From: Actinomycetota bacterium
GTDB taxonomy: Bacteria; Actinomycetota; Acidimicrobiia; Spongiisociales; UBA11373
Direction of reading: 5' to 3'
Assembly: GCA_020444505.1 (NCBI GenBank)
Contig: JAHLKU010000015.1
Coordinates: forward strand, 1-49,476
Length of the DNA stretch: 49,476 bases
Shown here piece after piece: positions 25,755 to 33,513 of the stretch (positions are counted from its first letter, which is position 1; each line of letters begins with the position of its first letter). The notes beneath the pieces were generated by a model that saw only the letters and a list, made by a program, of their open reading frames with translations, did no database searches and had not been told where the DNA came from. Made by a program: the position numbers and the translations under genes.

Positions 25755-26879
25755 ATGATCATCGGGGTTCCCAAGGAGATCAAGCCCGCCGAGCGCCGGG
25801 TCGGGATGACGCCCTCCAGCGTTCGAGAGGTGGTGGCACACGGCCACGAGGTGGTCGTGGAGGCCTCCGCCGGCCTCGGCATCGCCGCCTCCGACGAGGA
25901 CTACCGGGCGGTCGGCGCCACCATCGCCGCCGACGCCGACGAGGTGTTCGAACGGGCCACCATGATCGTGAAGGTGAAGGAGCCGCAGGCGGTGGAGCGG
26001 GCGAGGCTGCGCCCCCACCACGTGCTGTTCACCTACCTGCACCTCGCCCCCGACCCGGACCAGACCGCCGACCTGGTGGCCGGCGGCGCCACCTGCATCG
26101 CCTATGAGACCGTCACCGACCACGCCGGCCGCCTCCCCCTGCTCGCCCCGATGTCGCAGGTGGCGGGCCGCATGGCCATCCAGGCCGGCGCCCATTGCCT
26201 GGAGGCGCCCAACGGCGGGGCCGGCCTGCTGCTGGGCGGCGTGCCCGGCGTGCACTCCGCCAAGGTCGTCGTGATCGGCGGGGGCGTGGTGGGCGAGAAC
26301 GCCATCGAGATGGCCATCGGCCTGCAGGCCCAGGTGACGGTCCTCGACCGCGACCTCGGGGTCCTCGACCGCCTGGCGCACCGCTTCGGCAGCAGCATCG
26401 AGACCGTGTACTCCACCACCGCCTCGCTCGAGGACCACGTCCTCGACGCCGACCTGGTGGTCGGCGCCGTGCTGGTCGCCGGGGACAAGGCCCCCAAGCT
26501 GGTCACCGACGACATGGTGAAGGAGATGCGGCGCGGGTCGGTGCTCGTGGACGTGGCGATCGACCAGGGAGGGTGCTTCGAGACGAGCCGCCCCACCACG
26601 CACACCGAGCCCACCTACGAGGTCCACGGCGTGGTGCACTACTGCGTCGCCAACATGCCGGGAGCGGTCCCCAAGACCTCCACCTACGCCCTCAACAACG
26701 CCACGCTGCCGTTCACCGTGGCGCTGGCCGACAAGGGCGCCAAGGCGGCGCTGCAGGCCGACGTCCACCTCCGCAACGGGCTCAACGTGTGCGGCGGCAG
26801 GGTCACCGAGGAGCACGTGGCCGTCGCCCTCGGCTACGAGTACCAGCCTCCCGAGGAGGCGGTGGCGGCGATGGCCTAG
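25755..26879 (+). CDS. ald: Alanine dehydrogenase
   Basis: A 374-aa NAD-dependent enzyme that interconverts L-alanine and pyruvate plus ammonia. The N-terminal MIIGVPKEIKPAERRVGMTP is diagnostic. The catalytic Lys lies in IVKVKEPQ and the His in FTYLHLA; the Rossmann motif is VIGGGVVGENA; DVAIDQGGCFETSRPTTH and NMPGAVPKTSTYALNNATLP are family signatures. Full length, with start ATG 25755 and AGGAG 7 nt upstream. In mycobacteria this enzyme helps redox balance under low oxygen, which fits the neighbouring cyd operon. Confidence 0.97.
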   Translation: MIIGVPKEIKPAERRVGMTPSSVREVVAHGHEVVVEASAGLGIAASDEDYRAVGATIAADADEVFERATMIVKVKEPQAVERARLRPHHVLFTYLHLAPDPDQTADLVAGGATCIAYETVTDHAGRLPLLAPMSQVAGRMAIQAGAHCLEAPNGGAGLLLGGVPGVHSAKVVVIGGGVVGENAIEMAIGLQAQVTVLDRDLGVLDRLAHRFGSSIETVYSTTASLEDHVLDADLVVGAVLVAGDKAPKLVTDDMVKEMRRGSVLVDVAIDQGGCFETSRPTTHTEPTYEVHGVVHYCVANMPGAVPKTSTYALNNATLPFTVALADKGAKAALQADVHLRNGLNVCGGRVTEEHVAVALGYEYQPPEEAVAAMA

Positions 26880-26889
26880 GAGGCCGGGC

Positions 26890-27336
26890 TCAGTCGAAGA
26901 CGCGCGTGACGGCCTCGATGTAGGCCGCCGGCCGTTCCGAGCCCTCCAGGTCGATCGTCACGGCGTTGGTGATCTGCACGCCGCCCTCCACGGCGGCGGC
27001 ATCCTTGAGCACCGACCGGGCGCGCACCCGGGAGCCGACCGGCACCGGGGTGATGAACCGCACCTTGTCGAGCCCGTAGTTGATGACCATGCCGGCGCCT
27101 TCCACCAGCGCAGGGACGCTGGCGGTGAGGTGCCACAGCAGCGACAGCGTCAGGAACCCGTGGGCGATGGGCCCGCCGAAGGGCCCGGCATCGGCGGCAG
27201 GGCCCGCCTGGTGGATCCACTGGTGGTCGAGCGTGGCGTCGGCGAACGCGTCGACGCGGTCCTGGTCGATGCGGAGCCACTCGCCGGTGCCGATCTCCTC
27301 GCCGATGCGTGCGGTCAGGGCGTCCAGGTCGGGCAT
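26890..27336 (-). CDS. MaoC family dehydratase
   Basis: A 148-aa single hot-dog domain with the hydratase-2 motif: the catalytic Asp and His in DATLDHQWIHQ, and the downstream GPIAHGFLTLSL. Family members hydrate (R)-specific enoyl-CoA; stand-alone actinobacterial ones are of uncertain specificity. The ATG has GAGGAGG upstream. Confidence 0.93.
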   Translation of the reverse strand: MPDLDALTARIGEEIGTGEWLRIDQDRVDAFADATLDHQWIHQAGPAADAGPFGGPIAHGFLTLSLLWHLTASVPALVEGAGMVINYGLDKVRFITPVPVGSRVRARSVLKDAAAVEGGVQITNAVTIDLEGSERPAAYIEAVTRVFD

Positions 27337-27364
27337 GGGCCTCCTCGGGTGGGTGTGCCCGATG

Positions 27365-29056
27365 CTATTCGCTGGGGTCGCCGCACTCGTTCCTGTCGCC
27401 CTCCGACGAGCCCTCGCCGGTGCCGTCGAGCATGGTGCGGACCCGCCATCGCATGTGCGACAACTCGGGCGTCGGGATGCCGCGCCAATCCTCTTCGTCG
27501 TAGTAGTAGGAGCCGGTCAGCGACACGGTGGCGATGTCGTCGAGCTGCAGCTCGGCGGCGGCCCGCACCAGCTCCGGCAGGAACTCCAGCGGGATGTTGG
27601 TGGTCGTGTTGTCCTTGATGGCGCCGACGATGGATGAGAAGTTCCACAGCAGGGTCAGCGGGTCGGCGGCGGCGGCCACCGAGCGGATCAGGCACCGTTG
27701 GCGGCGGATGCGCCCCGTGTCGCCCACGTTGTCACGGGACCGCACGTACGCCAGCGCCTGGTTCCCGTCCAGGTGGTGGTAGCCGGGGTCCACGTCCACC
27801 CGGACGATCGGCCCGCCCTCCACCGCCGGCGAGAACCCCTGGTGGACCGGTTCGTACACCCACAGGTCCACGCCCCCCAGGGCGTCCACGAGGGAGACGA
27901 ACCCCGCCATGTCCACCAGCACGTAGTAGTCGATCGGGATGGCCAGCATCGTCTGCATCGCCTGGCGGAGCGCCTCCATCCCGGGGGCGGGGGAGTCCGG
28001 CCAGGTGGCCGACCAGTTGCGGGTGTACGTGTAGATGGCGTTGAGCCGGTCCGGGAAGCACTCGCACCGCTCGGGCTGCACGATCTCCTCGGGGCAGGAC
28101 TCGGGGGGGTTCTTCTTCCACTGGCCGTTCTTCTTGCAGGAGGCGTCCTGGTCGGCGAACCAGTCCTGGTACTCGATCTCCCACAGCCGGTCCTCGAGCT
28201 CCTCGAACGCGCCGTCCCACGCCGAGGGCAGCGGGATGTGGACCAGTTCCCTGGAGATGCCGAACAGGTAGGCGCGGTCGAGCTCCAGGTCGAGGGTCGC
28301 GACGATCATCGTGTCGGTGCGGAGCCCGCCCCGTCCCGGGCCGGCGTCGCCGCCCGCGAGGAGGATGCTGAGGTACCTGCCCTCGGCGAGGCCATCGAGC
28401 GGCAGGAACTCCTCGGCGGGCAGCGTGGCCTCCGGCAGCGTGAACTCGGGGACGCCGATGGGGCGAGGCTCGGTGGTGGTCGTGGTGGTGGCCTGCGGGG
28501 GCGGCGTGGTCGTGGTGGTGAGGATCGGCCCGGCGTACACGTCGGGGTCGGTGGTGGCGGTGGTGGACGGCGGGTCGAACACGGTCTGCAGGAAGTCGAT
28601 CTGGTCGATGGTGTACGAGGCGACCAGCACGTGGGGGACGGCGGTGATCGCGAGGGCCGCGGCGAGGCCGGCGGGGGCGATCCACCGCCGCTGCAGCGAC
28701 CGTCGCCCCAGCATCCAGGCGTCGGTGGTGGACACCGCCCGGAAGGCGAGCAGGGCCAGGTTCACGGCGAACAGCGCCCACAGCCAGGGCACCTGCACGG
28801 ACTTCACCAGCAACTCGGTGCGGCCCTGGGCGACGGCGAACACCGCTCCGGCGGCGAGCACGATGCCGGTGGGGAGGAAGAACCACAGGGCGCGTCTGCG
28901 GCGGCCGGCGTACCACTGGCCGGCGCCGGTGACCACCGACGACAGCAGCCCGGCCGGGACCGCGGGCGGCCGGCCGTCGTAGGAGACGACCGGCTCGTCG
29001 GCCGCGTCGCCGTGCTCGCCGGCGTCGTCGGCCCGGGGGGTCTCGTGCTCGTCCAT
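27365..29056 (-). CDS. LytR-CpsA-Psr (LCP) family protein with three N-terminal helices
   Basis: A 563-aa protein. Three hydrophobic helices (about 56-78, 91-110 and 125-150) precede a Thr/Pro-rich linker and the LCP domain: ILLAGGDAGPGRGGLRTDTM, GISRELVHIPLP, VDMAGFVSLVDALGGVDLWV, and LDGNQALAYVRSRD followed by RIRRQRCL. LCP enzymes transfer polyprenyl-linked glycopolymers to peptidoglycan at the outer face of the membrane. Two features are unusual: three helices rather than one, and a Lys/Cys-rich insertion (four cysteines, with CEC) inside the catalytic domain. The start ATG 29056 has no ribosome binding site but follows TACCAT by 7 nt. Confidence 0.9.
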   Translation of the reverse strand: MDEHETPRADDAGEHGDAADEPVVSYDGRPPAVPAGLLSSVVTGAGQWYAGRRRRALWFFLPTGIVLAAGAVFAVAQGRTELLVKSVQVPWLWALFAVNLALLAFRAVSTTDAWMLGRRSLQRRWIAPAGLAAALAITAVPHVLVASYTIDQIDFLQTVFDPPSTTATTDPDVYAGPILTTTTTPPPQATTTTTTEPRPIGVPEFTLPEATLPAEEFLPLDGLAEGRYLSILLAGGDAGPGRGGLRTDTMIVATLDLELDRAYLFGISRELVHIPLPSAWDGAFEELEDRLWEIEYQDWFADQDASCKKNGQWKKNPPESCPEEIVQPERCECFPDRLNAIYTYTRNWSATWPDSPAPGMEALRQAMQTMLAIPIDYYVLVDMAGFVSLVDALGGVDLWVYEPVHQGFSPAVEGGPIVRVDVDPGYHHLDGNQALAYVRSRDNVGDTGRIRRQRCLIRSVAAAADPLTLLWNFSSIVGAIKDNTTTNIPLEFLPELVRAAAELQLDDIATVSLTGSYYYDEEDWRGIPTPELSHMRWRVRTMLDGTGEGSSEGDRNECGDPSE

Positions 29057-29063
29057 CCGGCGG

Positions 29064-29069
29064 ATGGTA
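29064..29069 (-). promoter_or_regulatory. -10 box of leaderless promoter for LCP gene
   Basis: TACCAT on the minus strand ends 7 nt before the ATG at 29056; no Shine-Dalgarno is present. Confidence 0.4.
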
Positions 29070-29074
29070 GGGCG

Positions 29075-29100
29075 CGTTCCCCGTTCTGTGAGGGGGAACG
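29075..29100. terminator. Inverted repeat between HD-GYP and LCP genes
   Basis: CGTTCCCC and GGGGAACG (8-bp arms, 10-nt loop) lie just after the HD-GYP stop on the minus strand. It could terminate that message or act upstream of the LCP promoter. Confidence 0.4.
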
Positions 29101-29108
29101 GCGGATGC

Positions 29109-30509
29109 TCAGACGCCGGCAGGCAGCGACTCCAGGACGTCGGCGGGTTGCAGGCCCAGTGCCGCCGGCCCGACCTGATCCACGATGTCGCGTGCCGAGA
29201 AGGCCACCGGCTCCGGGGCGGCGACCGGGTTCCCCGCCGCATCGCGGACCACCACCGCCGCCGGCATCGCCCCCGGGTCGGGGGAGGGGGAGACCACCAT
29301 GACGACGGCTCCCGAGGTGAGGCGGAGGAACGTGCCGGGCGGGTAGATGCCCATCATCGAGGCGAACGCGGTCACGAAGTCCGGGTCGTACGAGCGGCCC
29401 GCCTCCGCCAGCAGGACCTGCAGGGCGCGGCTCGGCGACTCGGCCCGGCGGTAGGAGCGGCGGGTGGTGATCGCGTCGTAGGTGTCGGCGACGGCGACCA
29501 GCCGGCTGTAGAAGTGGAGGGGGTGCCGGCCGCCGGTGCCGTGGCCGTGGCCGTGGTGGTGCCCGCCCTCCCCGTGGGGGTGCCGGGTGCCGTCGTGGTA
29601 CACCAGACGCGGGTACCCGGAGCCGTCGAAGCGGGCGTGGTGCTCGAAGGCGACCACGGCGGCCAGTTCCTCGCCCGGGGCGGCGGCCCGCAGGATCGCC
29701 TCGGCGCCCAGTTGCGGGTGGCGGCGGATCTCGGCCCACTGGTCGGCGTCCAGGCGCCCGGGGTGCTGCAGGACCGCTCTCGACACCCCGATCTTGCCGA
29801 TGTCGTGCAGCATCGCCCCGATGCCCAGCACCACCTGGTCCCGCTCGGGCAGGCCCGTGAGTCGGGCCAGGCTGAGCGACAGGATGCTGGTGTTGACCGA
29901 GTGGTAGAAGGTGTACTCGTGGTGGCTCTTCACCGTGGAGAGCAGCAGGGTCGCCGCCGGGTTCTCGAGGCTCTTGTCCAGCAGGTCCTTCACCACCGCG
30001 GCGGTGTCCTCCAGCGTCGGCGGATCGCCGTCCACCACCGATCGGCCGAAGCCCCGCAGCGCGTCGAGCGAGCGGGTGTAGGCCCGCCGGAGGCGGGCCA
30101 CCGGGGTCGTGTCGTCGGCCGCCACCGCAACCCCTTTCGCGCCGTTCACCACGATGCTGCCGCCGGTCGGCCCGCCGCCCTCTCCGGCGATGAGGTGGAC
30201 CAGGGCCGCGGCGTCGGCGTGGGACACCGGGGGCGTGGCGATGACCGTCTCGATCCCGGCGGCCAGCACCTCGCGCACGAACGCGTTGAACTGCAGGGAG
30301 ATCAGACCGAGGGCGTGACCGTCGAGGAACAGGGTGTCGTCGGCCGCTCCGAGCATGATCCCGGCGCGGTCGCCGATCAGGCCGTCGAGGGCGGCGGCCG
30401 TCTCACGCACCGCCTCCTCGGTGAGTGCGTGCCGGGGACCGTACAGCCGGACGTAGCCGGTGGCCCTTCGCAGGGCGCGGACGACGGCGGCGGCGCGTGC
30501 TTCACTCAC
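29109..30509 (-). CDS. HD-GYP domain protein with His-rich loop and new N-terminal domain
   Basis: A 466-aa protein. The HD-GYP phosphodiesterase domain spans about 195-400: HSVNTSILSLSLA, MLHDIGKIGV (HD pair), FEHHARFDGSGYPR (GYP), and ADTYDAITTRRSYR. Such domains hydrolyse cyclic di-GMP. A loop after GYP carries at least nine His (GEGGHHHGHGHG and flanks), which is unusual. The N-terminal 8-109 forms a domain shared with the upstream HEAT protein. Start GTG 30509: AGGAGG 6 nt upstream, and 8-bp overlap with the end of the HEAT gene (GTGAGTGA). The C-terminal 60 residues are a small beta-rich domain. Confidence 0.9.
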   Translation of the reverse strand: MSEARAAAVVRALRRATGYVRLYGPRHALTEEAVRETAAALDGLIGDRAGIMLGAADDTLFLDGHALGLISLQFNAFVREVLAAGIETVIATPPVSHADAAALVHLIAGEGGGPTGGSIVVNGAKGVAVAADDTTPVARLRRAYTRSLDALRGFGRSVVDGDPPTLEDTAAVVKDLLDKSLENPAATLLLSTVKSHHEYTFYHSVNTSILSLSLARLTGLPERDQVVLGIGAMLHDIGKIGVSRAVLQHPGRLDADQWAEIRRHPQLGAEAILRAAAPGEELAAVVAFEHHARFDGSGYPRLVYHDGTRHPHGEGGHHHGHGHGTGGRHPLHFYSRLVAVADTYDAITTRRSYRRAESPSRALQVLLAEAGRSYDPDFVTAFASMMGIYPPGTFLRLTSGAVVMVVSPSPDPGAMPAAVVVRDAAGNPVAAPEPVAFSARDIVDQVGPAALGLQPADVLESLPAGV

Positions 30510-32415
30510 GGTGGGCCTCCTGTGCCGTGCGAGCCGCCCTGCGCAGCGCACGCGCCCGGCCGAACCACGCTCTGCGTCCGGCCAGGGCGGCGAGGGCGGT
30601 GCGGGCCTCGCCGGTGGACCGCCACCCGAGGGCTGCGGTGGCGGCGAGCGCCGTGTCGAGGTCGGGCGAGCGGGTGGCGTCGATCAGGCTGCGGTCGATC
30701 CCGGGGCCGCCGAGCGAGCCGAGCAGCCGTCCGGCCTCCGCTCTCACCGCCGGGTGGGCGTCGGCGAGGCGGTCCACCAACAGCCGGGCGGCGTCGGGGT
30801 CGTCGAGGCGCCGCAGCGCGCGCAGGGCCTCGATGCGCACCCGGTGGTCGCCGTGGCGGGCCGGGGGGTGGAGGGCGGCGGCGGCTTCGGCCCAGCGAGA
30901 GGTCCCGAGGGCGACCACGGCGTTGCGTACCACGTGCCAGCGTTCGTCGGCCAGGTGGGGCAGCAGCGCCGCCGGCTGGTGGCGGGCGGCCACCTGGAGC
31001 GCCCGGAGCAGCCCCTTGCGGCGGCTCTTGCGGTCCTCGGCGGCCAGTTCCTCCACCAGCAGGTCGACGGCGAACAGCGGCGCCGCCCTGGCGACGACCG
31101 CCCCGGGCGCCCCGTCCCCGGGAGGCTCGGCCAGCACGGTGGCGACGGCGGCGAGCGACGGCCGTCCGACGGCGGCGCGCAGCGCGCCCATCAGCGTGCG
31201 CCGGTCGGCGGGGGAGACACCGGGCTCGAGGGCGGCCGTCATCCAGTCGTCGGCGGTGCCCAGGTCGCCGGCCTCCAGGGCGCCGGCCACACGGGACGCC
31301 CACACCTCGGAGATCCCGGCCATCTCGCCGTCGGCGGCGGACAGCTTCAGCATGCCGCGCAGCAGGTTGGCGACCGACCGGTGAGCGTCACCGCCGTCCG
31401 GCAGCGACGCCGCGATCCTGGCGAGGGCCTCCTCGGTGGCGCCCCGGCCCGACCGGTCCGTGGCCTGCAGCACCGTGGCCACCTGATCCACGATCTGGGC
31501 GCCGAGGGGCCGGCTGCGGTCGGTGTCGCGTGCCAGGCGGTCGGTGGGGCGGCCTCCCTCCTCACCGGCGACCCGCAGGTACTCGGCCAGCAGGGGGTGC
31601 CCGTCGGAGCCGAACATGCGGTCGAGCTCGGCGATCTCCAGCCCGCTCAACTGGTCGAGGAAGGCGGTGTTCTCGGGGCGGTGGCCCCGCTGCAGCAGCA
31701 GGGAGAAGATCGCGGCGCGGTGGGCCTCCGGCAGGTAGGAGAAGCCCTCCACGAAGGCGTGGATCAGCTCCTCCATGCCCCAGGTGTCGTCGAGGTCCAC
31801 CAGCAGGTGCGCCCGCTCGTACTCCTCGACGAACTGCAGCGCGACGTCGGCGGGCTCGGCCGACCCGTCCGACAGCATCGCGAGCACGAACGCCGCGGGG
31901 TGGTCGGTGCCGATGGCGGCCGCCCGGGTCGCGGTGTCGTCGTCGGGGGGCGTCTCGCCGCCCAGCAGCATCGCCCGGTCCAGCAGGCGGACGGAGGTGA
32001 CCCCGCGCGCCGCGAGCAGCTTGCGGGCCTCGTCCTCCCCGGTCTCCGGCCCGAGCAGGTCGAACAGGGCCAGCAGGTCGCCGGGGGACGGCGGCGCCAC
32101 GACGTCGACGGCGGCGATGCCCAGCGAGAACAGGCGGCGGGCCACTCGCAGCGAGCCCTCCCGGCGCGCGGCCACCAGCTCGCCCTGAGCCAGGAACCCG
32201 TCCACGCCGGTCTCGATCCGCCACGGGTAGGTGTGCGCCCGCCCCAGGGTCTCGACGGCGCGGGCGAAGGCGGTCTCGCCGGTGGGGTCGTCGTACAGCG
32301 TGAAGGTGGCGAAGGCCATGCCGAGCGCGTCCACCAGGGCCTCGGTGGAGGCCGGCCCGCCGGTTGCGCCCCACCCGGGGGCGGCGGCGTCGTGGCGCGT
32401 GCGGTCGTGCGGCAT
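30502..32415 (-). CDS. HEAT-repeat protein sharing its N-terminal domain with the HD-GYP protein
   Basis: A 637-aa protein without membrane segments. Residues 26-122 match the N-terminal domain of the downstream HD-GYP protein in order and spacing (ALxxAL, LY, a beta hairpin ending in G, GI, PPxS, DxxAL). A middle helical region follows (about 125-400), then helical HEAT-like repeats in the last 200 residues (HVVRNAVVALG, HRVRIEALRALRRLDDPDAARLL, HPAVRAEAGRLLGSLG). Likely a scaffold or regulator for the HD-GYP enzyme, to which it is translationally coupled by an 8-bp overlap. ATG 32415 follows GGAAGGG. Confidence 0.8.
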   Translation of the reverse strand: MPHDRTRHDAAAPGWGATGGPASTEALVDALGMAFATFTLYDDPTGETAFARAVETLGRAHTYPWRIETGVDGFLAQGELVAARREGSLRVARRLFSLGIAAVDVVAPPSPGDLLALFDLLGPETGEDEARKLLAARGVTSVRLLDRAMLLGGETPPDDDTATRAAAIGTDHPAAFVLAMLSDGSAEPADVALQFVEEYERAHLLVDLDDTWGMEELIHAFVEGFSYLPEAHRAAIFSLLLQRGHRPENTAFLDQLSGLEIAELDRMFGSDGHPLLAEYLRVAGEEGGRPTDRLARDTDRSRPLGAQIVDQVATVLQATDRSGRGATEEALARIAASLPDGGDAHRSVANLLRGMLKLSAADGEMAGISEVWASRVAGALEAGDLGTADDWMTAALEPGVSPADRRTLMGALRAAVGRPSLAAVATVLAEPPGDGAPGAVVARAAPLFAVDLLVEELAAEDRKSRRKGLLRALQVAARHQPAALLPHLADERWHVVRNAVVALGTSRWAEAAAALHPPARHGDHRVRIEALRALRRLDDPDAARLLVDRLADAHPAVRAEAGRLLGSLGGPGIDRSLIDATRSPDLDTALAATAALGWRSTGEARTALAALAGRRAWFGRARALRRAARTAQEAHRE

Positions 32416-32511
32416 CGATCCCTTCCGGGGACCATGTCCCATCGGCACCGCGCCGGTCGGTCCTGAGGGGAAGGCGCCCGCGGGGGCGGCGCCGGTGGCA
32501 TGATGTGCGGC

Positions 32512-33513
32512 ATGGCATGGAGGCTGCTGACCGACCTGCCCGACGTCACCGGCCTGTCGTTTCGGGGCTTCGGAGGCCCCGACGACTTCCCGGGGATGGT
32601 CGAGGTGCTGAACGCGGCGTGCGCCGCCGACGAGATCGACCGGTTCGAGACGGTGGACCAGATGGAGCGCAACTACCGCCACCTCGACCACTGCGACCCC
32701 GAGACCGACATGGTGCTGGCCGAGATCGACGGGCGGGTGGTGGCCTACGCACGGGTCACCTGGTGGGACGAGGCCGGGGGGCCCCGCCGCCTGATGCCGT
32801 TCTGCTTCGTCCACCCCGACGTCCGGGGCAAGGGCATCGGATCGGCGATGCTGGCGCACAACGAGGCCCGGCTCCGGGAGATCGACGCCGGCCTGCCGCA
32901 AGACCGCGAGCGGACGCTGTTCGTGATCCATGCTCAGACCGAGACCGCCGCAGAGGCCCTCTACACCGCCACCGGGTACGTCCCCAACGACTACCAGGCC
33001 GACATGGTCCGCCCCGACCTGGAGGACCTGCCGGACGCCCCGCTGCCCGACGGCCTGGAGGTACGGACCCCGGGCGACGGCGAGATGCGGAAGGTGTGGG
33101 AGGCAGCCGTCGAGGCGTTCCGGGACCACGTCGGATTCTCCGAGCCCACCGAGGCCGACTTCGAGTACTTCCTCGACAGCCCACACCGCGATCCGTCGCT
33201 GTGGAGGGTGGCCTGGGACGGGGACGAGGTGGCCGGGCAGGTGCGCTCGTTCATCAACCCGGCGGAGAACGAGGAGATGCGCCACAAGCGGGGCTACACC
33301 GAGGACATCTCGGTCCGGCGCCCCTACCGGCGGCGGGGCCTGGCGCGGGCGCTGCTGGTGCAGAGCCTGCAGGCCGTCAAGGACCGGGGCATGGAAGAGG
33401 CGGCGCTGGGGGTCCACACCGGCAACACCGACCGGGCGTTCGACCTCTACGAGAGCGTCGGGTTCCGGGTGGTCCGGCTCTGGACCTCCCGCGTCAAGCC
33501 GCTCGAGCCCTAG
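32512..33513 (+). CDS. Double-domain GNAT acetyltransferase
   Basis: A 333-aa protein with two tandem GNAT folds. The first (about 15-165) has VHPDVRGKGIGSAML, the acetyl-CoA pyrophosphate loop. The second (about 175-333) has VRRPYRRRGLARALL and NTDRAFDLYESVGFRVV. The arrangement resembles mycothiol synthase and other tandem GNATs, but residues specific to MshD are not obvious, so the substrate is left open. I choose ATG 32512 because it follows a CATGAT box by 7 nt (leaderless pattern); ATG 32500 is the alternative. The TAG stop shares CTAG with the convergent Na/Pi cotransporter gene. Confidence 0.85.
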   Translation: MAWRLLTDLPDVTGLSFRGFGGPDDFPGMVEVLNAACAADEIDRFETVDQMERNYRHLDHCDPETDMVLAEIDGRVVAYARVTWWDEAGGPRRLMPFCFVHPDVRGKGIGSAMLAHNEARLREIDAGLPQDRERTLFVIHAQTETAAEALYTATGYVPNDYQADMVRPDLEDLPDAPLPDGLEVRTPGDGEMRKVWEAAVEAFRDHVGFSEPTEADFEYFLDSPHRDPSLWRVAWDGDEVAGQVRSFINPAENEEMRHKRGYTEDISVRRPYRRRGLARALLVQSLQAVKDRGMEEAALGVHTGNTDRAFDLYESVGFRVVRLWTSRVKPLEP

